Assembly: GCF_001611675.1 (NCBI RefSeq)
Contig: NZ_CP014766.1
Coordinates: forward strand, 3,906,001-3,970,000
DNA length: 64,000 nt
Origin: Pontibacter akesuensis
Lineage (GTDB): Bacteria; Bacteroidota; Bacteroidia; Cytophagales; Hymenobacteraceae
Reading direction: 5' to 3'
The position numbers and the translations under genes were made by a program. Positions within the stretch are counted from its first letter, which is position 1. Each line of letters starts with the position of its first letter. Positions 9,216 to 18,689 of the stretch are shown here, piece after piece. The notes below the pieces were generated by a model. It did no database searches. It was not told the DNA's origin and was given only the letters and a program-made list of their open reading frames with translations.

Positions 9216-9417
9216 GTGGCTTTGCCCCCGAGATGGGCCTTCCATGTAACGGCTGCTACTGCTGTTTGCGGCGAGTTATACTTTAGTGGATAGATTGTTG
9301 CGCGTTAACGGCTGCGAATAGGCTGTACCGCCCGCTGTTCCGTAAAAGGGGAGCAACAGTTTTGAAGTATGGGCCGGTATGCTTTGCTGCGGCCTATGTA
9401 AAATAAATCTACGCTAC

Positions 9418-10191
9418 ATGCCTTTTACCTTTTCGCATCCTGCCATTGTTCTGCCGCTGAAAAAGCTGAAACCGAATTGGTTTTCGGTGAATGGGCTGGT
9501 GCTGGGAAGTATGGCCCCTGACCTGCAGTATTTTCTCAAAATGAGCGGCGCCTCCGATTTCGGCCATACCGCCATCGGCGTGTTTGCTATCGACCTGCCA
9601 CTCTCTTTTCTGGTGGCTATTGCCTTTCACCGCTGGGTACGGAATAGCCTTATCCGGCACCTGCCTTCGCCGCTAGATACCCGCTACAGCGATTTCCTGA
9701 CTTTCGACTTCAATGCCTACCTCAGGCGTTCCTGGTTTGTGTTTGCCGCTTCAGCTTTCGTGGGGGCGCTGTCACACATGTTCTGGGACTTCTTTGGGCG
9801 GCCCGAAGGAATTGTGTATTACTTTGCGCCCGCTTTCTTTGAGCAGACCCTGCAACTTGGGCCGGTGGAGATGGAAGTAAATGACCTGATAGAAAGAATA
9901 GGCTCCGTACTTGGGTTAATATTCCTGGGCTGGCTCGTGTTTCAGAAAAAGGAGCCAATTGCCCCGGCCGTGGCAAGCCGCACCACCAGGCAGAAATTCA
10001 CTTTTTGGGGTGCTGTTTTGCTGGGCACCCTGCTCATTACCGCCCTCAAACTTTGGCTAGATTGGGAAGAAGACAGTGCGGGTTTTTACATCATCGTGCT
10101 AATTAGCGCGGGCTCGTGGTCGTTTGTGCTCGCGTCTGTGCTCTACCATTTCTTCAGCAGGCAGCCAAATGCCAGTAGCCGCACCTCCTGA
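9418..10191 (+). CDS. DUF4184 family membrane protein
   Basis: 257 residues from the ATG at 9418, chosen because MPFTFSHPA is the usual start of this family. The sequence has GSMAPDLQYF near residue 40 and HMFWDFFGRPEG in the middle, with several His and Asp residues near membrane faces, and about five or six hydrophobic segments. The arrangement resembles membrane-bound hydrolases of the YdjM/DUF457 type, where similar His/Asp residues bind metal, but the activity of DUF4184 is not known to me. It is monocistronic and ends before a hairpin at 10207-10244. Confidence 0.85.
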   Translation: MPFTFSHPAIVLPLKKLKPNWFSVNGLVLGSMAPDLQYFLKMSGASDFGHTAIGVFAIDLPLSFLVAIAFHRWVRNSLIRHLPSPLDTRYSDFLTFDFNAYLRRSWFVFAASAFVGALSHMFWDFFGRPEGIVYYFAPAFFEQTLQLGPVEMEVNDLIERIGSVLGLIFLGWLVFQKKEPIAPAVASRTTRQKFTFWGAVLLGTLLITALKLWLDWEEDSAGFYIIVLISAGSWSFVLASVLYHFFSRQPNASSRTS

Positions 10192-10206
10192 CTGAAGCAC
10201 CCTGAA

Positions 10207-10244
10207 CAGCAAGAGAACCCCAGATGGCCAAGGTCCTCTTGCTG
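10207..10244 (+). terminator. Hairpin after the DUF4184 gene
   Basis: A perfect 9-bp stem, CAGCAAGAG with CTCTTGCTG, is followed by TTTCTG. It is a weaker terminator candidate because the T-run is short. Confidence 0.55.
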
Positions 10245-10424
10245 TTTCTGATTTCAGGTGAAAGTATCGCTGCTCTAATTTGAAGTATAGCGTCTTCGAC
10301 AGGTGGTTCTACAAATCTGCTTATGGCTTTGGTTTAAAAGCCAGCCGTATAATAGCGTGATATTAAAGCATAGCTTGATGTGATTATCCACATAAACCGA
10401 AAGCTGTTTGGCTTATGATCTAGC

Positions 10425-10919
10425 TTATTTTTGATGTTGCTCGAACAAAACCAGTGCCTCCTCATTGCCCTGCTGGTGTGCCAGGTCAAGTGCGGTGAGG
10501 CCGCGGACGTCGCGGATAGTAGTGTCGGCTCCTTGCTCCAGCATAAGCTTCACAAGCTGGTTGCGTCCGAACAAAGTGGCAAACATCAGGGCGGTGCCGC
10601 CGTTGCCATTCTGGGTGTTCAGCTCGGCACCTTTCTCGATCAGTAGCAAGGCAATCTCGGGGTATCCCTTAAAACACACGCCCATCAGCGCCGTGTTGCC
10701 ACCGGCATCTTGTGCATTTACATCTGCCCCAGCGTCCAGCAGCAGTCGCGTCACTTCCTCGTGTCCATCGTAGGCAGCAATAATGAGTGGCGTGAAGCCC
10801 CGGCCATCCGTGATGTTTAGGTCCGCGCCGGCGGCAATTCGCTCTTTGATGTAGGCTGCATCCCCCTTTCGGGCTGCGTCAATCAGTAGGTGGTCCTCGT
10901 TAGAAGAAGTAAAAGTCAT
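10425..10919 (-). CDS. Ankyrin repeat protein
   Basis: 164 residues made almost entirely of ankyrin repeats: after a short N-terminal helix, four full repeats with the GxTPL/GNTAL turns and LLLDAGAD-type ends, then a partial fifth (GLTALDLAHQQGNEEA). No signal peptide or membrane segment is visible, so it is cytoplasmic. Ankyrin proteins bind other proteins; the partner cannot be deduced. The gene lies 78 bases downstream of the MFS transporter on the same strand and could be co-transcribed with it. Confidence 0.9.
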   Translation of the reverse strand: MTFTSSNEDHLLIDAARKGDAAYIKERIAAGADLNITDGRGFTPLIIAAYDGHEEVTRLLLDAGADVNAQDAGGNTALMGVCFKGYPEIALLLIEKGAELNTQNGNGGTALMFATLFGRNQLVKLMLEQGADTTIRDVRGLTALDLAHQQGNEEALVLFEQHQK

Positions 10920-10997
10920 AGATGTATAGTCTTATGGGTATATATAAATTGCTTACGTAGTTTAGGTGCAATAGGCTGCGCTTTTCCTGTTGCATTC

Positions 10998-12230
10998 TTA
11001 CTCCACAGGCACCGGGCCTTCCGGTACGGCTATTCTGGAAGGGCTGTTCCGCTTTGCGAAAAGCAGGTGCACCAACAGCGCCAGCGAAGAGAAGACAAGC
11101 CCCACGGCCACCACACCATTCCACTGCCAGATGGCCCATGCCTGGCTTGCCAGCAGCGTGCCTGTAGCGCCACCCATAAAGTAGGTGAACATATACACGG
11201 TGTTCAGGCGGTTACGGGCCTGCGGGTTTAAAGAGAAGATCAGGGTCTGGTTGGCAATGTGCGATGCCTGAAGACCCAAATCCAGGAAAATCACCCCCAC
11301 AATCAATCCAATCATACTTGAGCTGAAGGCGCCGAAAAGGACATACGAAAGAATGATCATGGCGATGGTGGCGACAAGAATGGCTTTGGTATCAAACTTA
11401 TCGCTGAGCCTTCCCATCACCGATGCCATCACGGCTCCACCTGCCCCAATCAGTCCAAAAGCACCGGCCACATCGCTGCCGGCGTCAAAGGGCGGGCCCT
11501 CCAGCAGGAACACGAGCGTTGTCCAGAAGCCGCCGAAGCAGGCAAAGCAAAGGGCGCCCCTGGCCGCGGCGAGCCTCAGTCCCGGCTCTTTCTTCACCAG
11601 GTGCACCAGCGATTTCATCAAACTTTTGTAGTTGCCCTTAAAATCGGGATGGACCTCGGGCAGCAGCATGTAAAGGGCTAGCCAGAGCAAAACCATGATG
11701 CCTGCCGCAATTAAAAACATGGCCCGCCAACCCAGATGCGCACCCACAAAACCGCTTAAAGTGCGGGAGCAAAGTATGCCGATCAGCAGGCCGCTCATTA
11801 CCGTGCCGATGGCTTTGCCACGCGCCTCGGGGCGGGCAAGCTGCGCAGCCATCGGCACAAACAGCTGGGGCACCACGCTGGTGGCGCCAATCAGCAAGCT
11901 GGCTGCCATTAACGTATAGAGGCTGGGGGAGAAGGCCGCGAGCAAAAGCGACAGGATGATCAGGGCAAAATCAACCATGATCAGGCGCTTGCGGCGCAGC
12001 ATATCTCCCAGCGGAATGATGAACAACAGCCCGATGGCATAACCCACCTGCGTGAGCATGGCAATATGACCCGCTTTCGCCTCCGGCACCCGGTATTCAC
12101 GCGCAATTTCGCCGAGTAGGGGCTGGCTGTAGTAAATGTTGGCCACCACCATACCGGAAGCGATGGTCATGAGCCAGAGTGTTTGGCGCGTTAAATGTGG
12201 TGCGGTATCCGGTGTATTGGTACTACTCAT
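10998..12230 (-). CDS. MFS transporter, drug or metabolite exporter type
   Basis: 410 residues with twelve predicted membrane helices in two halves separated by a basic loop near residues 195-215. The loop between helices 2 and 3 carries GDMLRRKRLIM, a version of MFS motif A. The N-terminal region (ASGMVVANIYYSQPLLGEIA) is characteristic of the exporter subfamily around YgaY and AraJ-like carriers. Substrate cannot be assigned. A near-consensus -7 element lies about 20 bases upstream on the minus strand. The family call is firm. Confidence 0.9.
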   Translation of the reverse strand: MSSTNTPDTAPHLTRQTLWLMTIASGMVVANIYYSQPLLGEIAREYRVPEAKAGHIAMLTQVGYAIGLLFIIPLGDMLRRKRLIMVDFALIILSLLLAAFSPSLYTLMAASLLIGATSVVPQLFVPMAAQLARPEARGKAIGTVMSGLLIGILCSRTLSGFVGAHLGWRAMFLIAAGIMVLLWLALYMLLPEVHPDFKGNYKSLMKSLVHLVKKEPGLRLAAARGALCFACFGGFWTTLVFLLEGPPFDAGSDVAGAFGLIGAGGAVMASVMGRLSDKFDTKAILVATIAMIILSYVLFGAFSSSMIGLIVGVIFLDLGLQASHIANQTLIFSLNPQARNRLNTVYMFTYFMGGATGTLLASQAWAIWQWNGVVAVGLVFSSLALLVHLLFAKRNSPSRIAVPEGPVPVE

Positions 12231-12464
12231 TTTAATGGAAGTGCAAGCGTAAAGTTACCTTAAACATACTTTTGAAAAATATGTTTGAACACACAGCCTG
12301 TTTGTTAAGCCTAAACTGCCATCGCCTAAGTTACAATGATAGGGGCATCAGCCACGCATATGAAATTCCGACAGCTAACCTTTTGCTTGTACCGTATCTA
12401 CCATCCATGTTACCTTTACCGGCGTTAACGGGGATACATTTTCGTTCCCGGGGCATGGTTCCCG

Positions 12465-12472
12465 TACCTTTA
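12465..12472 (+). promoter_or_regulatory. Near-consensus -7 element, metallophosphoesterase
   Basis: TACCTTTA differs from TAnnTTTG in the last base. An identical octamer occurs at 12411-12418. Either could start the transcript for the gene at 12523. Confidence 0.3.
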
Positions 12473-12522
12473 CCTAAAACCTGGCAAGCCTGCACCACTT
12501 ATACTTCTATAGCTAGTACCGT

Positions 12523-13785
12523 ATGACTCGGATTATTTTGATTCTGGGGGTAATATCCCTTCTCCTAGATTGGTATGTTTTCAAGGGCTTGCAACGCATA
12601 ACAGCCGGATGGAAATCCGCGCGGCTGCGCAAAACCTTTAACTGGGGGTATTGGACCTTTTTGCTGGGCTTCCTTATCTTTTTTGCCTACGGCATCTACA
12701 CACGCTTTGAAACGGACAGATCTACCCAATTATCGGTCTGGGGGATTGCCGGCTTTCTCACCTTGCTAGTCACTAAGCTGGTGTTTGTGCTGGTGCTGTT
12801 TGCAGAGGATATTGTTCGCCTGGTCATCGCCGCTTTTCGCTTCTTCGCAGGCCTCGGCAGAGAGGCGGCAAGGGAGAAGCCGCTGATGCCCGCGCGCAGG
12901 AAATTTGTGAGCCAAGTGGCCCTCGCGCTGGCCGCTGTTCCCTTTGTTTCTTTTTTGTACGGCATTGTCAAGGGCAAGTATGACTACACGGTATACCGCC
13001 ATACGCTGTACTTTGAGGACCTGCCCGAGGCCTTTGACGGCTTCACCATCACACAGGTGTCGGATGTGCATGCGGGGAGTTTTGACGATGCGGAGGCCGT
13101 GCAGCGCGGGATCGACATGATCAAAGCCCAAAAGTCTGATCTTTTTGTTTTCACAGGCGACCTGGTGAACGACCAGGCCACGGAGATTGTACCGTACATG
13201 GGCATGTTCAGCCAGATAAAGGCGCCCTACGGGCAGTTCTCCATCTTGGGAAACCACGACTACGGCATGTACCACGACTGGCCAAGCGAGGAGGCAAGGC
13301 TCGAAAATATCGCGCAGCTAAAGCAGTATCATGCGCAGCTAGGGTACAGGCTGCTGCTGGATGAAAGCGTTTCCATTGAGAAGGATGGCCAGCAGCTTTC
13401 GCTGGTGGGAGTGGAGAACTGGGGCGAGGGCTTCATCAAATTAGGTGATCTGGATAAAGCACTGCTGGGGGTGCCTGATGATGCGTTCAAAGTGCTGCTG
13501 TCGCATGACCCCTCGCATTGGGACAATGTGGTGAAGAATCACCCGGCGCACGTGCACCTCACGCTGTCGGGCCACACGCACGGCATGCAGGTAGGGGTGG
13601 AGACGCCGCTGGTGCGGTGGAGCCCGGCACAGTACCGCTACGAGAACTGGGCAGGGCTGGCGAAGGCAAAGGACAGGTTGCTGTACGTGAACCGCGGCTT
13701 TGGCTTTATCGGCTTCTCGGGCAGGGTGGGTATCTGGCCCGAGATAACGGTGCTGGAGCTGAAGCGGGGCAAACCGCAAGTATAA
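12523..13785 (+). CDS. Membrane-anchored metallophosphoesterase
   Basis: 420 residues. The first 150 contain four or five membrane helices; the rest is a calcineurin-like phosphoesterase domain with all metal motifs: DVH (Asp181, His183), GDLVND, GNHD, SHDPSHW and GHTH (His351, His353). This architecture is common in Bacteroidota and related to YkuE/YaeI, where members act on lipid-linked phosphates such as UDP-diacylglucosamine, but the substrate here is unknown. The catalytic domain should follow a helix around residues 125-150 and face one side of the inner membrane. The stop codon overlaps a CAAGTATAAA motif that forms a hairpin with a downstream inverted copy. Confidence 0.92.
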   Translation: MTRIILILGVISLLLDWYVFKGLQRITAGWKSARLRKTFNWGYWTFLLGFLIFFAYGIYTRFETDRSTQLSVWGIAGFLTLLVTKLVFVLVLFAEDIVRLVIAAFRFFAGLGREAAREKPLMPARRKFVSQVALALAAVPFVSFLYGIVKGKYDYTVYRHTLYFEDLPEAFDGFTITQVSDVHAGSFDDAEAVQRGIDMIKAQKSDLFVFTGDLVNDQATEIVPYMGMFSQIKAPYGQFSILGNHDYGMYHDWPSEEARLENIAQLKQYHAQLGYRLLLDESVSIEKDGQQLSLVGVENWGEGFIKLGDLDKALLGVPDDAFKVLLSHDPSHWDNVVKNHPAHVHLTLSGHTHGMQVGVETPLVRWSPAQYRYENWAGLAKAKDRLLYVNRGFGFIGFSGRVGIWPEITVLELKRGKPQV

Positions 13786-13809
13786 ACCTCCTGTCAGCAT
13801 TTATACTTG
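13777..13809. repeat. Inverted pair of CAAGTATAAA motifs
   Basis: CAAGTATAAA at 13777-13786 and its exact complement at 13800-13809 can form a 10-bp hairpin with a 13-base loop. The left copy contains the stop codon of the metallophosphoesterase gene. Confidence 0.7.
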
Positions 13810-13826
13810 ACGTGTCGGAAAGTTGG

Positions 13827-13861
13827 TTTGCTCCCGATCCGTGGAATAAATCGTACCTTTG
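13827..13861 (+). promoter_or_regulatory. Promoter for the DEAD-box helicase gene
   Basis: TACCTTTG at 13854-13861 is a full -7 match, with TTTG at 13827-13830 as a possible -33 box, spaced 23 bases apart, slightly wider than usual. It predicts a leader of about 125 bases before the ATG at 13996; long leaders are common for cold-induced helicases. Confidence 0.5.
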
Positions 13862-13995
13862 CAGCAACAGGCTATCGGGCAGTTATAGTAAGCTTATTTT
13901 AGCTGTAGATATGGCGTTCAAAATTAAGCTTTGCGCTACCTAAGCTGTCTTTACTTTTCCTGAAGCCATACGTTTACCTCTAGTTATACTTGCAC

Positions 13996-15138
13996 ATGTC
14001 CTTTTCAGCTATCGGATTATCAGCTTATTTACTTGAAGCCATCACGGCGCAAGGCTACACTAAACCCTACCCCATACAGGAGCAGGCCATCCCGCCCATA
14101 CTTGCGGGTAAGGACGTGTTGGGCATTGCGCAGACAGGTTCCGGTAAAACTGCCAGCTTCGCGCTGCCCATTCTGGAGCGGCTTAGCAAGCAGCAGGGCA
14201 AGCGCAGCCGAAGTGTCAGCGCACTGGTGCTGGTGCCCACCCGGGAACTTGCCATGCAGGTAGGGGAGGTTTTCAAGGCGCTGGGGGCACACCTGCCGCG
14301 AAAGGTGAAAACGCTGGCGGTGTACGGTGGCGTTTCGATAAACCCGCAGATGATGGCCTTAAGCGGCACCGAGATACTAGTGGCCACACCGGGAAGGTTG
14401 CTTGATTTAATTTCGTCGAAAGCGGTGCGGCTGTCGGAGGTGGAGGTACTGGTGCTGGATGAGGCCGATAAGATGCTGAACCTGGGCTTTAAAGAGGAAA
14501 TGGATCAGATCTTTGCGCTGCTGCCCCAGGTGCGCCAGAACGTGCTCTTTTCCGCCACATTGGCCGGAGATGTGGCCGCCATCAAAGAGAAGCTGCTGCT
14601 AAACCCGGTTACAATCGAGGTGGTGGCCGAAAACCAGGATGCAGAACTTATCAAACAAACGGCTTACCAGGTGCCCGACGAGAGCAAAGGACCGCTGCTG
14701 CGCTACCTCATCAAGCAGCAGAACATGCAGCAGGTGCTGGTGTTCATCTCCTCCATCAAGAAGGCAGACAACGTGGTGGTGAAGCTGAAAAAGAACGGTA
14801 TTGAGGCCATGGCCATGCACAGCCAGAAGAGCCAGGGCTCCCGCACGGAGTCGCTGAAGCAGTTTAAGGCGGGGAAAATCCGTGTGCTGGTGGCGACAGA
14901 CCTCGCTTCCCGCGGCATCGATATCCAGTTCCTGCCCTACGTGATCAACTACGATCTTCCACGCTCACCGAAAGACTATGTGCACCGCATCGGCAGAACA
15001 GGGCGGGCAGAGGCTGCGGGAGAAGCCATCTCGCTCATCAGCCCCGACGAGATGCACCACTTCAAGATAATTCAGAAGAAGATGGGCAAGCGCGTGCCGC
15101 TGATCGAAACCGGCGACCTGGACCTGAAAGGATTTTAA
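13996..15138 (+). CDS. DEAD-box RNA helicase
   Basis: 380 residues from the ATG at 13996 (an in-frame TTG lies two codons earlier). All helicase motifs are present: Q motif (GYTKPYPIQEQAIP), AQTGSGKT, PTRELA, TPGRLL, DEAD as LDEADKM, SAT, DLASRGID and HRIGRTGRA. The protein ends soon after the second RecA domain, without the basic or RNA-binding tail of the longer RhlE/CshA types, so it is a minimal core helicase. It probably works in RNA unwinding during ribosome assembly or decay. The long leader suggests control at the RNA level. Confidence 0.95.
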   Translation: MSFSAIGLSAYLLEAITAQGYTKPYPIQEQAIPPILAGKDVLGIAQTGSGKTASFALPILERLSKQQGKRSRSVSALVLVPTRELAMQVGEVFKALGAHLPRKVKTLAVYGGVSINPQMMALSGTEILVATPGRLLDLISSKAVRLSEVEVLVLDEADKMLNLGFKEEMDQIFALLPQVRQNVLFSATLAGDVAAIKEKLLLNPVTIEVVAENQDAELIKQTAYQVPDESKGPLLRYLIKQQNMQQVLVFISSIKKADNVVVKLKKNGIEAMAMHSQKSQGSRTESLKQFKAGKIRVLVATDLASRGIDIQFLPYVINYDLPRSPKDYVHRIGRTGRAEAAGEAISLISPDEMHHFKIIQKKMGKRVPLIETGDLDLKGF

Positions 15139-15276
15139 GTAGCTAGTGTTTTCGTTTTCAGGAGGTTAAAATCAGATTTTGAGCCAACGCCTTTTATCCC
15201 TGACCAATTCGGAACCTTCTGCACATTTCAGGCCTTACTAAGTCGTTCCTTACTCCACTTTTTTTGCCGCTTACGA

Positions 15277-16140
15277 ATGCCCTTACACATCACTTCGCTT
15301 AACTCCGGAAGCAACGGCAACTGCTACTACATCGGCAACGAGACGGAAGCGGTGCTGGTGGATGCCGGCATCTCCTGCCGCGAAACAGAAAAGCGCATGA
15401 GGCGCCTGGGTTTATCCATGGCGAAGGTGCGGGCGATCTTCATCTCGCATGAGCACTCTGATCATATCCGCGGGGTGGCGGTGCTGGCGCGCAAGTATAG
15501 CCTGCCGGTTTACATCACGCCCACCACACTGTACAGTTGCGGCCTGCGGCACGAGAACCTGGAGGTGGTCTCCTTTCTTCCGCATGAGGAAGTTGCTGTT
15601 GGAAGGCTTTCAATCACAGCTTTCCCTAAACGGCATGACGCTACTGATCCTCATAGCTTTATAGTAGCCTGCGAGGGTGTGAAAGTGGGTGTGTTCACGG
15701 ATATCGGCTCGCCCTGCGACCAACTCATCCGCTACTTCCAGCAGTGCCATGCCGCCTTTCTGGAAGCCAACTATGACGAGGGTTTGCTGGAACAGGGCAG
15801 GTACCCGTACCACCTCAAGAACCGCATCCGCGGCGGCAAAGGGCACTTGTCCAACCGCCAAGCGCTGGCGCTCTTCGCGGCCTACAAGCCCGATTTTATG
15901 AGCCATATTCTGCTCGCCCACCTCTCTAAAGACAACAACAACCCGCAACTGGTGAAGGACCTGTTCTCGCTGCACGCCAACGGCACCCAGGTGGTGGTGG
16001 CTTCGCGCTACGAGGAATCTGCCGTGTACTCCATCACCGGCTCCGGTAGCTTTCCGGCTATGCCCGTTCAGATTCCCGATGCAGCCCCGGTGAAAGGCAT
16101 CCAGATTCCCGGCGTCCAGACATCCCTCTTCGACTGGTAA
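15277..16140 (+). CDS. MBL-fold metallohydrolase, WalJ/YycJ-like
   Basis: 287 residues. The N-terminus (TSLNSGSNGNCYYI) and the metal motif HEHSDH (His58, His60, Asp62, His63) are characteristic of the WalJ/YycJ group of beta-lactamase-fold hydrolases, as are FTDIGSP and ILAHLSKDNNNP further on. In Firmicutes the family is tied to the WalKR system and has exonuclease activity reported; in Bacteroidota it usually stands alone. Metal-dependent nuclease or phosphodiesterase activity is a reasonable inference. It is cytoplasmic, on the same strand as the helicase but 138 bases away. Confidence 0.9.
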   Translation: MPLHITSLNSGSNGNCYYIGNETEAVLVDAGISCRETEKRMRRLGLSMAKVRAIFISHEHSDHIRGVAVLARKYSLPVYITPTTLYSCGLRHENLEVVSFLPHEEVAVGRLSITAFPKRHDATDPHSFIVACEGVKVGVFTDIGSPCDQLIRYFQQCHAAFLEANYDEGLLEQGRYPYHLKNRIRGGKGHLSNRQALALFAAYKPDFMSHILLAHLSKDNNNPQLVKDLFSLHANGTQVVVASRYEESAVYSITGSGSFPAMPVQIPDAAPVKGIQIPGVQTSLFDW

Positions 16141-16373
16141 GCCAGCCACTGAAACGAATTTTCCCCGCAAGTATAGCTACCACGCGTGCCCAGCGCGGTT
16201 GATTGCCCATAACAGCCACCGCGAACAGCCGTACACCATAAACTGCTGAGGGGGTGGCGTAGCCTGTCCCGCTAATCAGGCACAAAGGGGTAGGGTGGAG
16301 GCGTATTCTATACTTCGCCTCAAACAAGTCCCGTTCAGCCGGCGTGCCTATTATCTAACACCTAACTCGAACT

Positions 16374-17708
16374 ATGGAAAATTATGCTAAGATCGCCGCT
16401 ACATCAAAATCCCGTGTTGTTATAATAGGAGGGGGCTTTGCAGGCATTGAACTGGCAAAGTCGCTGCGCGAGGCTGATGTGCAGGTTGTCTTAATTGATA
16501 AAGAGAATTACCATACGTTTCAGCCCCTGTTATACCAGGTAGCCACGGCGGGCGTGGAGGCAGACTCCATCATTCACCCTTTCCGGAAGATATTCAAGCA
16601 CCAGCAGAACTTCTACTTCAGGTTAGCCGAGGTGGTGCACGTGGACACTGAGAACCGCTTTGTTGAGACTTCCATTGGCCTTATAAAGTATGACTACCTG
16701 GTGATTGCCACCGGGGCCACCACAAACTTCTTCGGCAACAAGCAGATGGAGAAAAACGCCATCTCCATCAAAAGCCTGGATGATGCGCTGGAGCTGCGGA
16801 ATACCATACTGTACAACTTTGAGAAGGCGCTGCAGCTAAACGATAAGGAGCAGCTGAACAGCCTGATGGACTATGTGATTGTGGGCGGAGGGCCAACCGG
16901 CGTAGAGGTGGCGGGCGCGCTGTGCGAGCTTCGGAACCACGTGTTTCCCAAAGACTATAAAGAACTGGACTTCCGGGAGATGGATATTTACCTGATCCAG
17001 AGCGGGCCGCAGCTGTTGAAGGGCATGTCGGATGAGGCCGGACAGAAGGCGCAGGAGTACCTGGAGCGCTTTGGCGTGAAAGTATGGCTCAACCGCCGGG
17101 TAAAGACCTACGACGGCTACACGGTAACGCTGGATACGGGTGAAACACTTGTTACGCGCACGCTTATCTGGGCGGCTGGAGTTACAGGGGCGCCGGTGCA
17201 CGGGATACGGCCGGATAGTGTGCTGAAGGGAAACCAACTGCAGGTGGATGTATACAACCGGGTGGCAGGTTATGAGAATGTGTTTGCCATTGGCGACATA
17301 GCCGCCATGATTACGGAGGAGTACCCGCTTGGTTTGCCGATGCTGGCCCAGCCGGCGCTGCAGCAGGGAGAGCTGCTCGGGCAGAACCTGAAGCGCCTAA
17401 TGGCCGGTAAGCCCATGCAGCCTTTCGAGTACAATGATAAGGGATCTATGGCCACTGTGGGGCGCAACCGTGCGGTGGCAGACCTGAAACTGTTCAAGAA
17501 GGAAATCAAGACACAGGGATTCATCGCCTGGCTGATCTGGATGTTCATTCACCTGATCTCGGTGGTGGGCTTTCGCAACCGTTTGGTGGTGCTGGTGAAC
17601 TGGGGCTGGAATTACTTCACCTACGATACCGGCAACCGGTTGATTATGGGCAAGAAGCACGTAAATGTTCCGGTAAAGGAAACTATCACCGAGAAAACCA
17701 TGGAATGA
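16374..17708 (+). CDS. ndh: Type II NADH dehydrogenase
   Basis: 444 residues with two nucleotide-binding folds: GGGFAGIELA near residue 20 for FAD and GGGPTGVEVAG near residue 170 for NADH. Other family signatures are QPLLYQVATAGVE, the C-terminal FAD motif FAIGDIA and a hydrophobic C-terminal segment (IAWLIWMFIHLISVVGF) that attaches the enzyme to the inner membrane. It passes electrons from NADH to quinone without pumping protons. The start ATG at 16374 gives a normal family N-terminus. It is monocistronic and is followed by a terminator. Confidence 0.93.
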   Translation: MENYAKIAATSKSRVVIIGGGFAGIELAKSLREADVQVVLIDKENYHTFQPLLYQVATAGVEADSIIHPFRKIFKHQQNFYFRLAEVVHVDTENRFVETSIGLIKYDYLVIATGATTNFFGNKQMEKNAISIKSLDDALELRNTILYNFEKALQLNDKEQLNSLMDYVIVGGGPTGVEVAGALCELRNHVFPKDYKELDFREMDIYLIQSGPQLLKGMSDEAGQKAQEYLERFGVKVWLNRRVKTYDGYTVTLDTGETLVTRTLIWAAGVTGAPVHGIRPDSVLKGNQLQVDVYNRVAGYENVFAIGDIAAMITEEYPLGLPMLAQPALQQGELLGQNLKRLMAGKPMQPFEYNDKGSMATVGRNRAVADLKLFKKEIKTQGFIAWLIWMFIHLISVVGFRNRLVVLVNWGWNYFTYDTGNRLIMGKKHVNVPVKETITEKTME

Positions 17709-17725
17709 CCATTTCTATACTTCAT

Positions 17726-17766
17726 AAGAGAAGGACCTGACTTAAAGAATCAGGTCTCTTTTTTAT
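17726..17766 (+). terminator. Intrinsic terminator after ndh
   Basis: The core stem is GACCTGA with TCAGGTC, extended through a small bulge by AAGAGA with TCTCTT, and followed by six T. Confidence 0.75.
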
Positions 17767-17860
17767 GATGCTTACATAGAGGAGGTAAGGCTGTTTATTT
17801 TTTGCTAAATAATCCTGGTGAATTTTGAATACGGGGTTTGTACCCGGTGGAAAAGGCGCC

Positions 17861-18493
17861 CTACGCGGCTTCTTTTTGCTGGTATGGCGTGATTTCGCCG
17901 TCCTCCACAAGAAAGGCTCTGTCCGCCCGGTTCAAAATTTCTTCTTTGCTGTCTGAATAGGCTTCGATAATTTTATAGGGCTTGCCCTTGAGGTATTGTT
18001 CCAGGCGGGCAATCTTCTCCTCCGCTTTGCAGGCCAGCCCATCGGCCAGGTAGGTGTGGCCGTTATAAGTTACCTTGGTGCCGGCGAAGGCATCAATTTT
18101 ATAAAGGTCGAACAGAGGTTTTACGTACAACTCCAGGCCGCCGGTAGCGCAAAACAGCACGATGTTCTGTGCTTTAAACTCATCGAAACGGTGCATGAGG
18201 TCCTGGTTGAAATTGGAAGGGAACTCCCGCTCCCAGAACTCCTTTGCATAAGCTTCCACCTGCGCCGGCGGCAGGTCATCCAGGTAATTAAAGAAATTTT
18301 CCTTAAACTCTGTCTGCCTGATCTGGTGCAGTTTTAGCAGCAGGTTGTAGTAGCCCATCTGCAGCAGGTATTTGATCCGCTTTGGCCGCTTGGTTAGGAT
18401 GAACTTATAGAACTCATCTTTGGAGCTCTCGTTGTAGAATGTCCCGTTCAGATCAAAAATAACAACCCTTACCTCCTCTTTGTCGTGCTCCAT
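17861..18493 (-). CDS. HAD superfamily protein with DLNGT motif
   Basis: 210 residues of the HAD fold, phosphoserine-phosphatase-like (subfamily IB): motif I near residue 14, a helical cap (about 25-105), motif II as FCATGG, motif III Lys in CKAEEK, and motif IV as SDSKEE. The odd point is motif I, which reads DLNGT: the nucleophile Asp is kept, but the second Asp, the general acid/base in phosphatases, is Asn. That would normally weaken phosphatase activity, so the protein may be a different kind of HAD enzyme or a weak one. No neighbour suggests a substrate. The family call is firm. Confidence 0.88.
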   Translation of the reverse strand: MEHDKEEVRVVIFDLNGTFYNESSKDEFYKFILTKRPKRIKYLLQMGYYNLLLKLHQIRQTEFKENFFNYLDDLPPAQVEAYAKEFWEREFPSNFNQDLMHRFDEFKAQNIVLFCATGGLELYVKPLFDLYKIDAFAGTKVTYNGHTYLADGLACKAEEKIARLEQYLKGKPYKIIEAYSDSKEEILNRADRAFLVEDGEITPYQQKEAA

Positions 18494-18689
18494 TCCTTTT
18501 TAATTGAAATTAGGGGTGCATTCACATGTACTTTGCGGTACATTTACGTACAATTGTCAGCTTCGCCACCTAAAAAAAGCGATTTTTTTTCCTGGAGAAG
18601 CTTATTCTGGATCGCAAGCCCACAGGGGCATGAAACTGATCTAAAGCCCGTTTAGTTATGAAGGCGAAGTACACGAAAGGAAGCAACGG

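Noticed and set aside
12272-12526. 84-codon plus-strand frame before the metallophosphoesterase gene
   Set aside because: It overlaps the real start, contains the promoter-like elements and has no family features.
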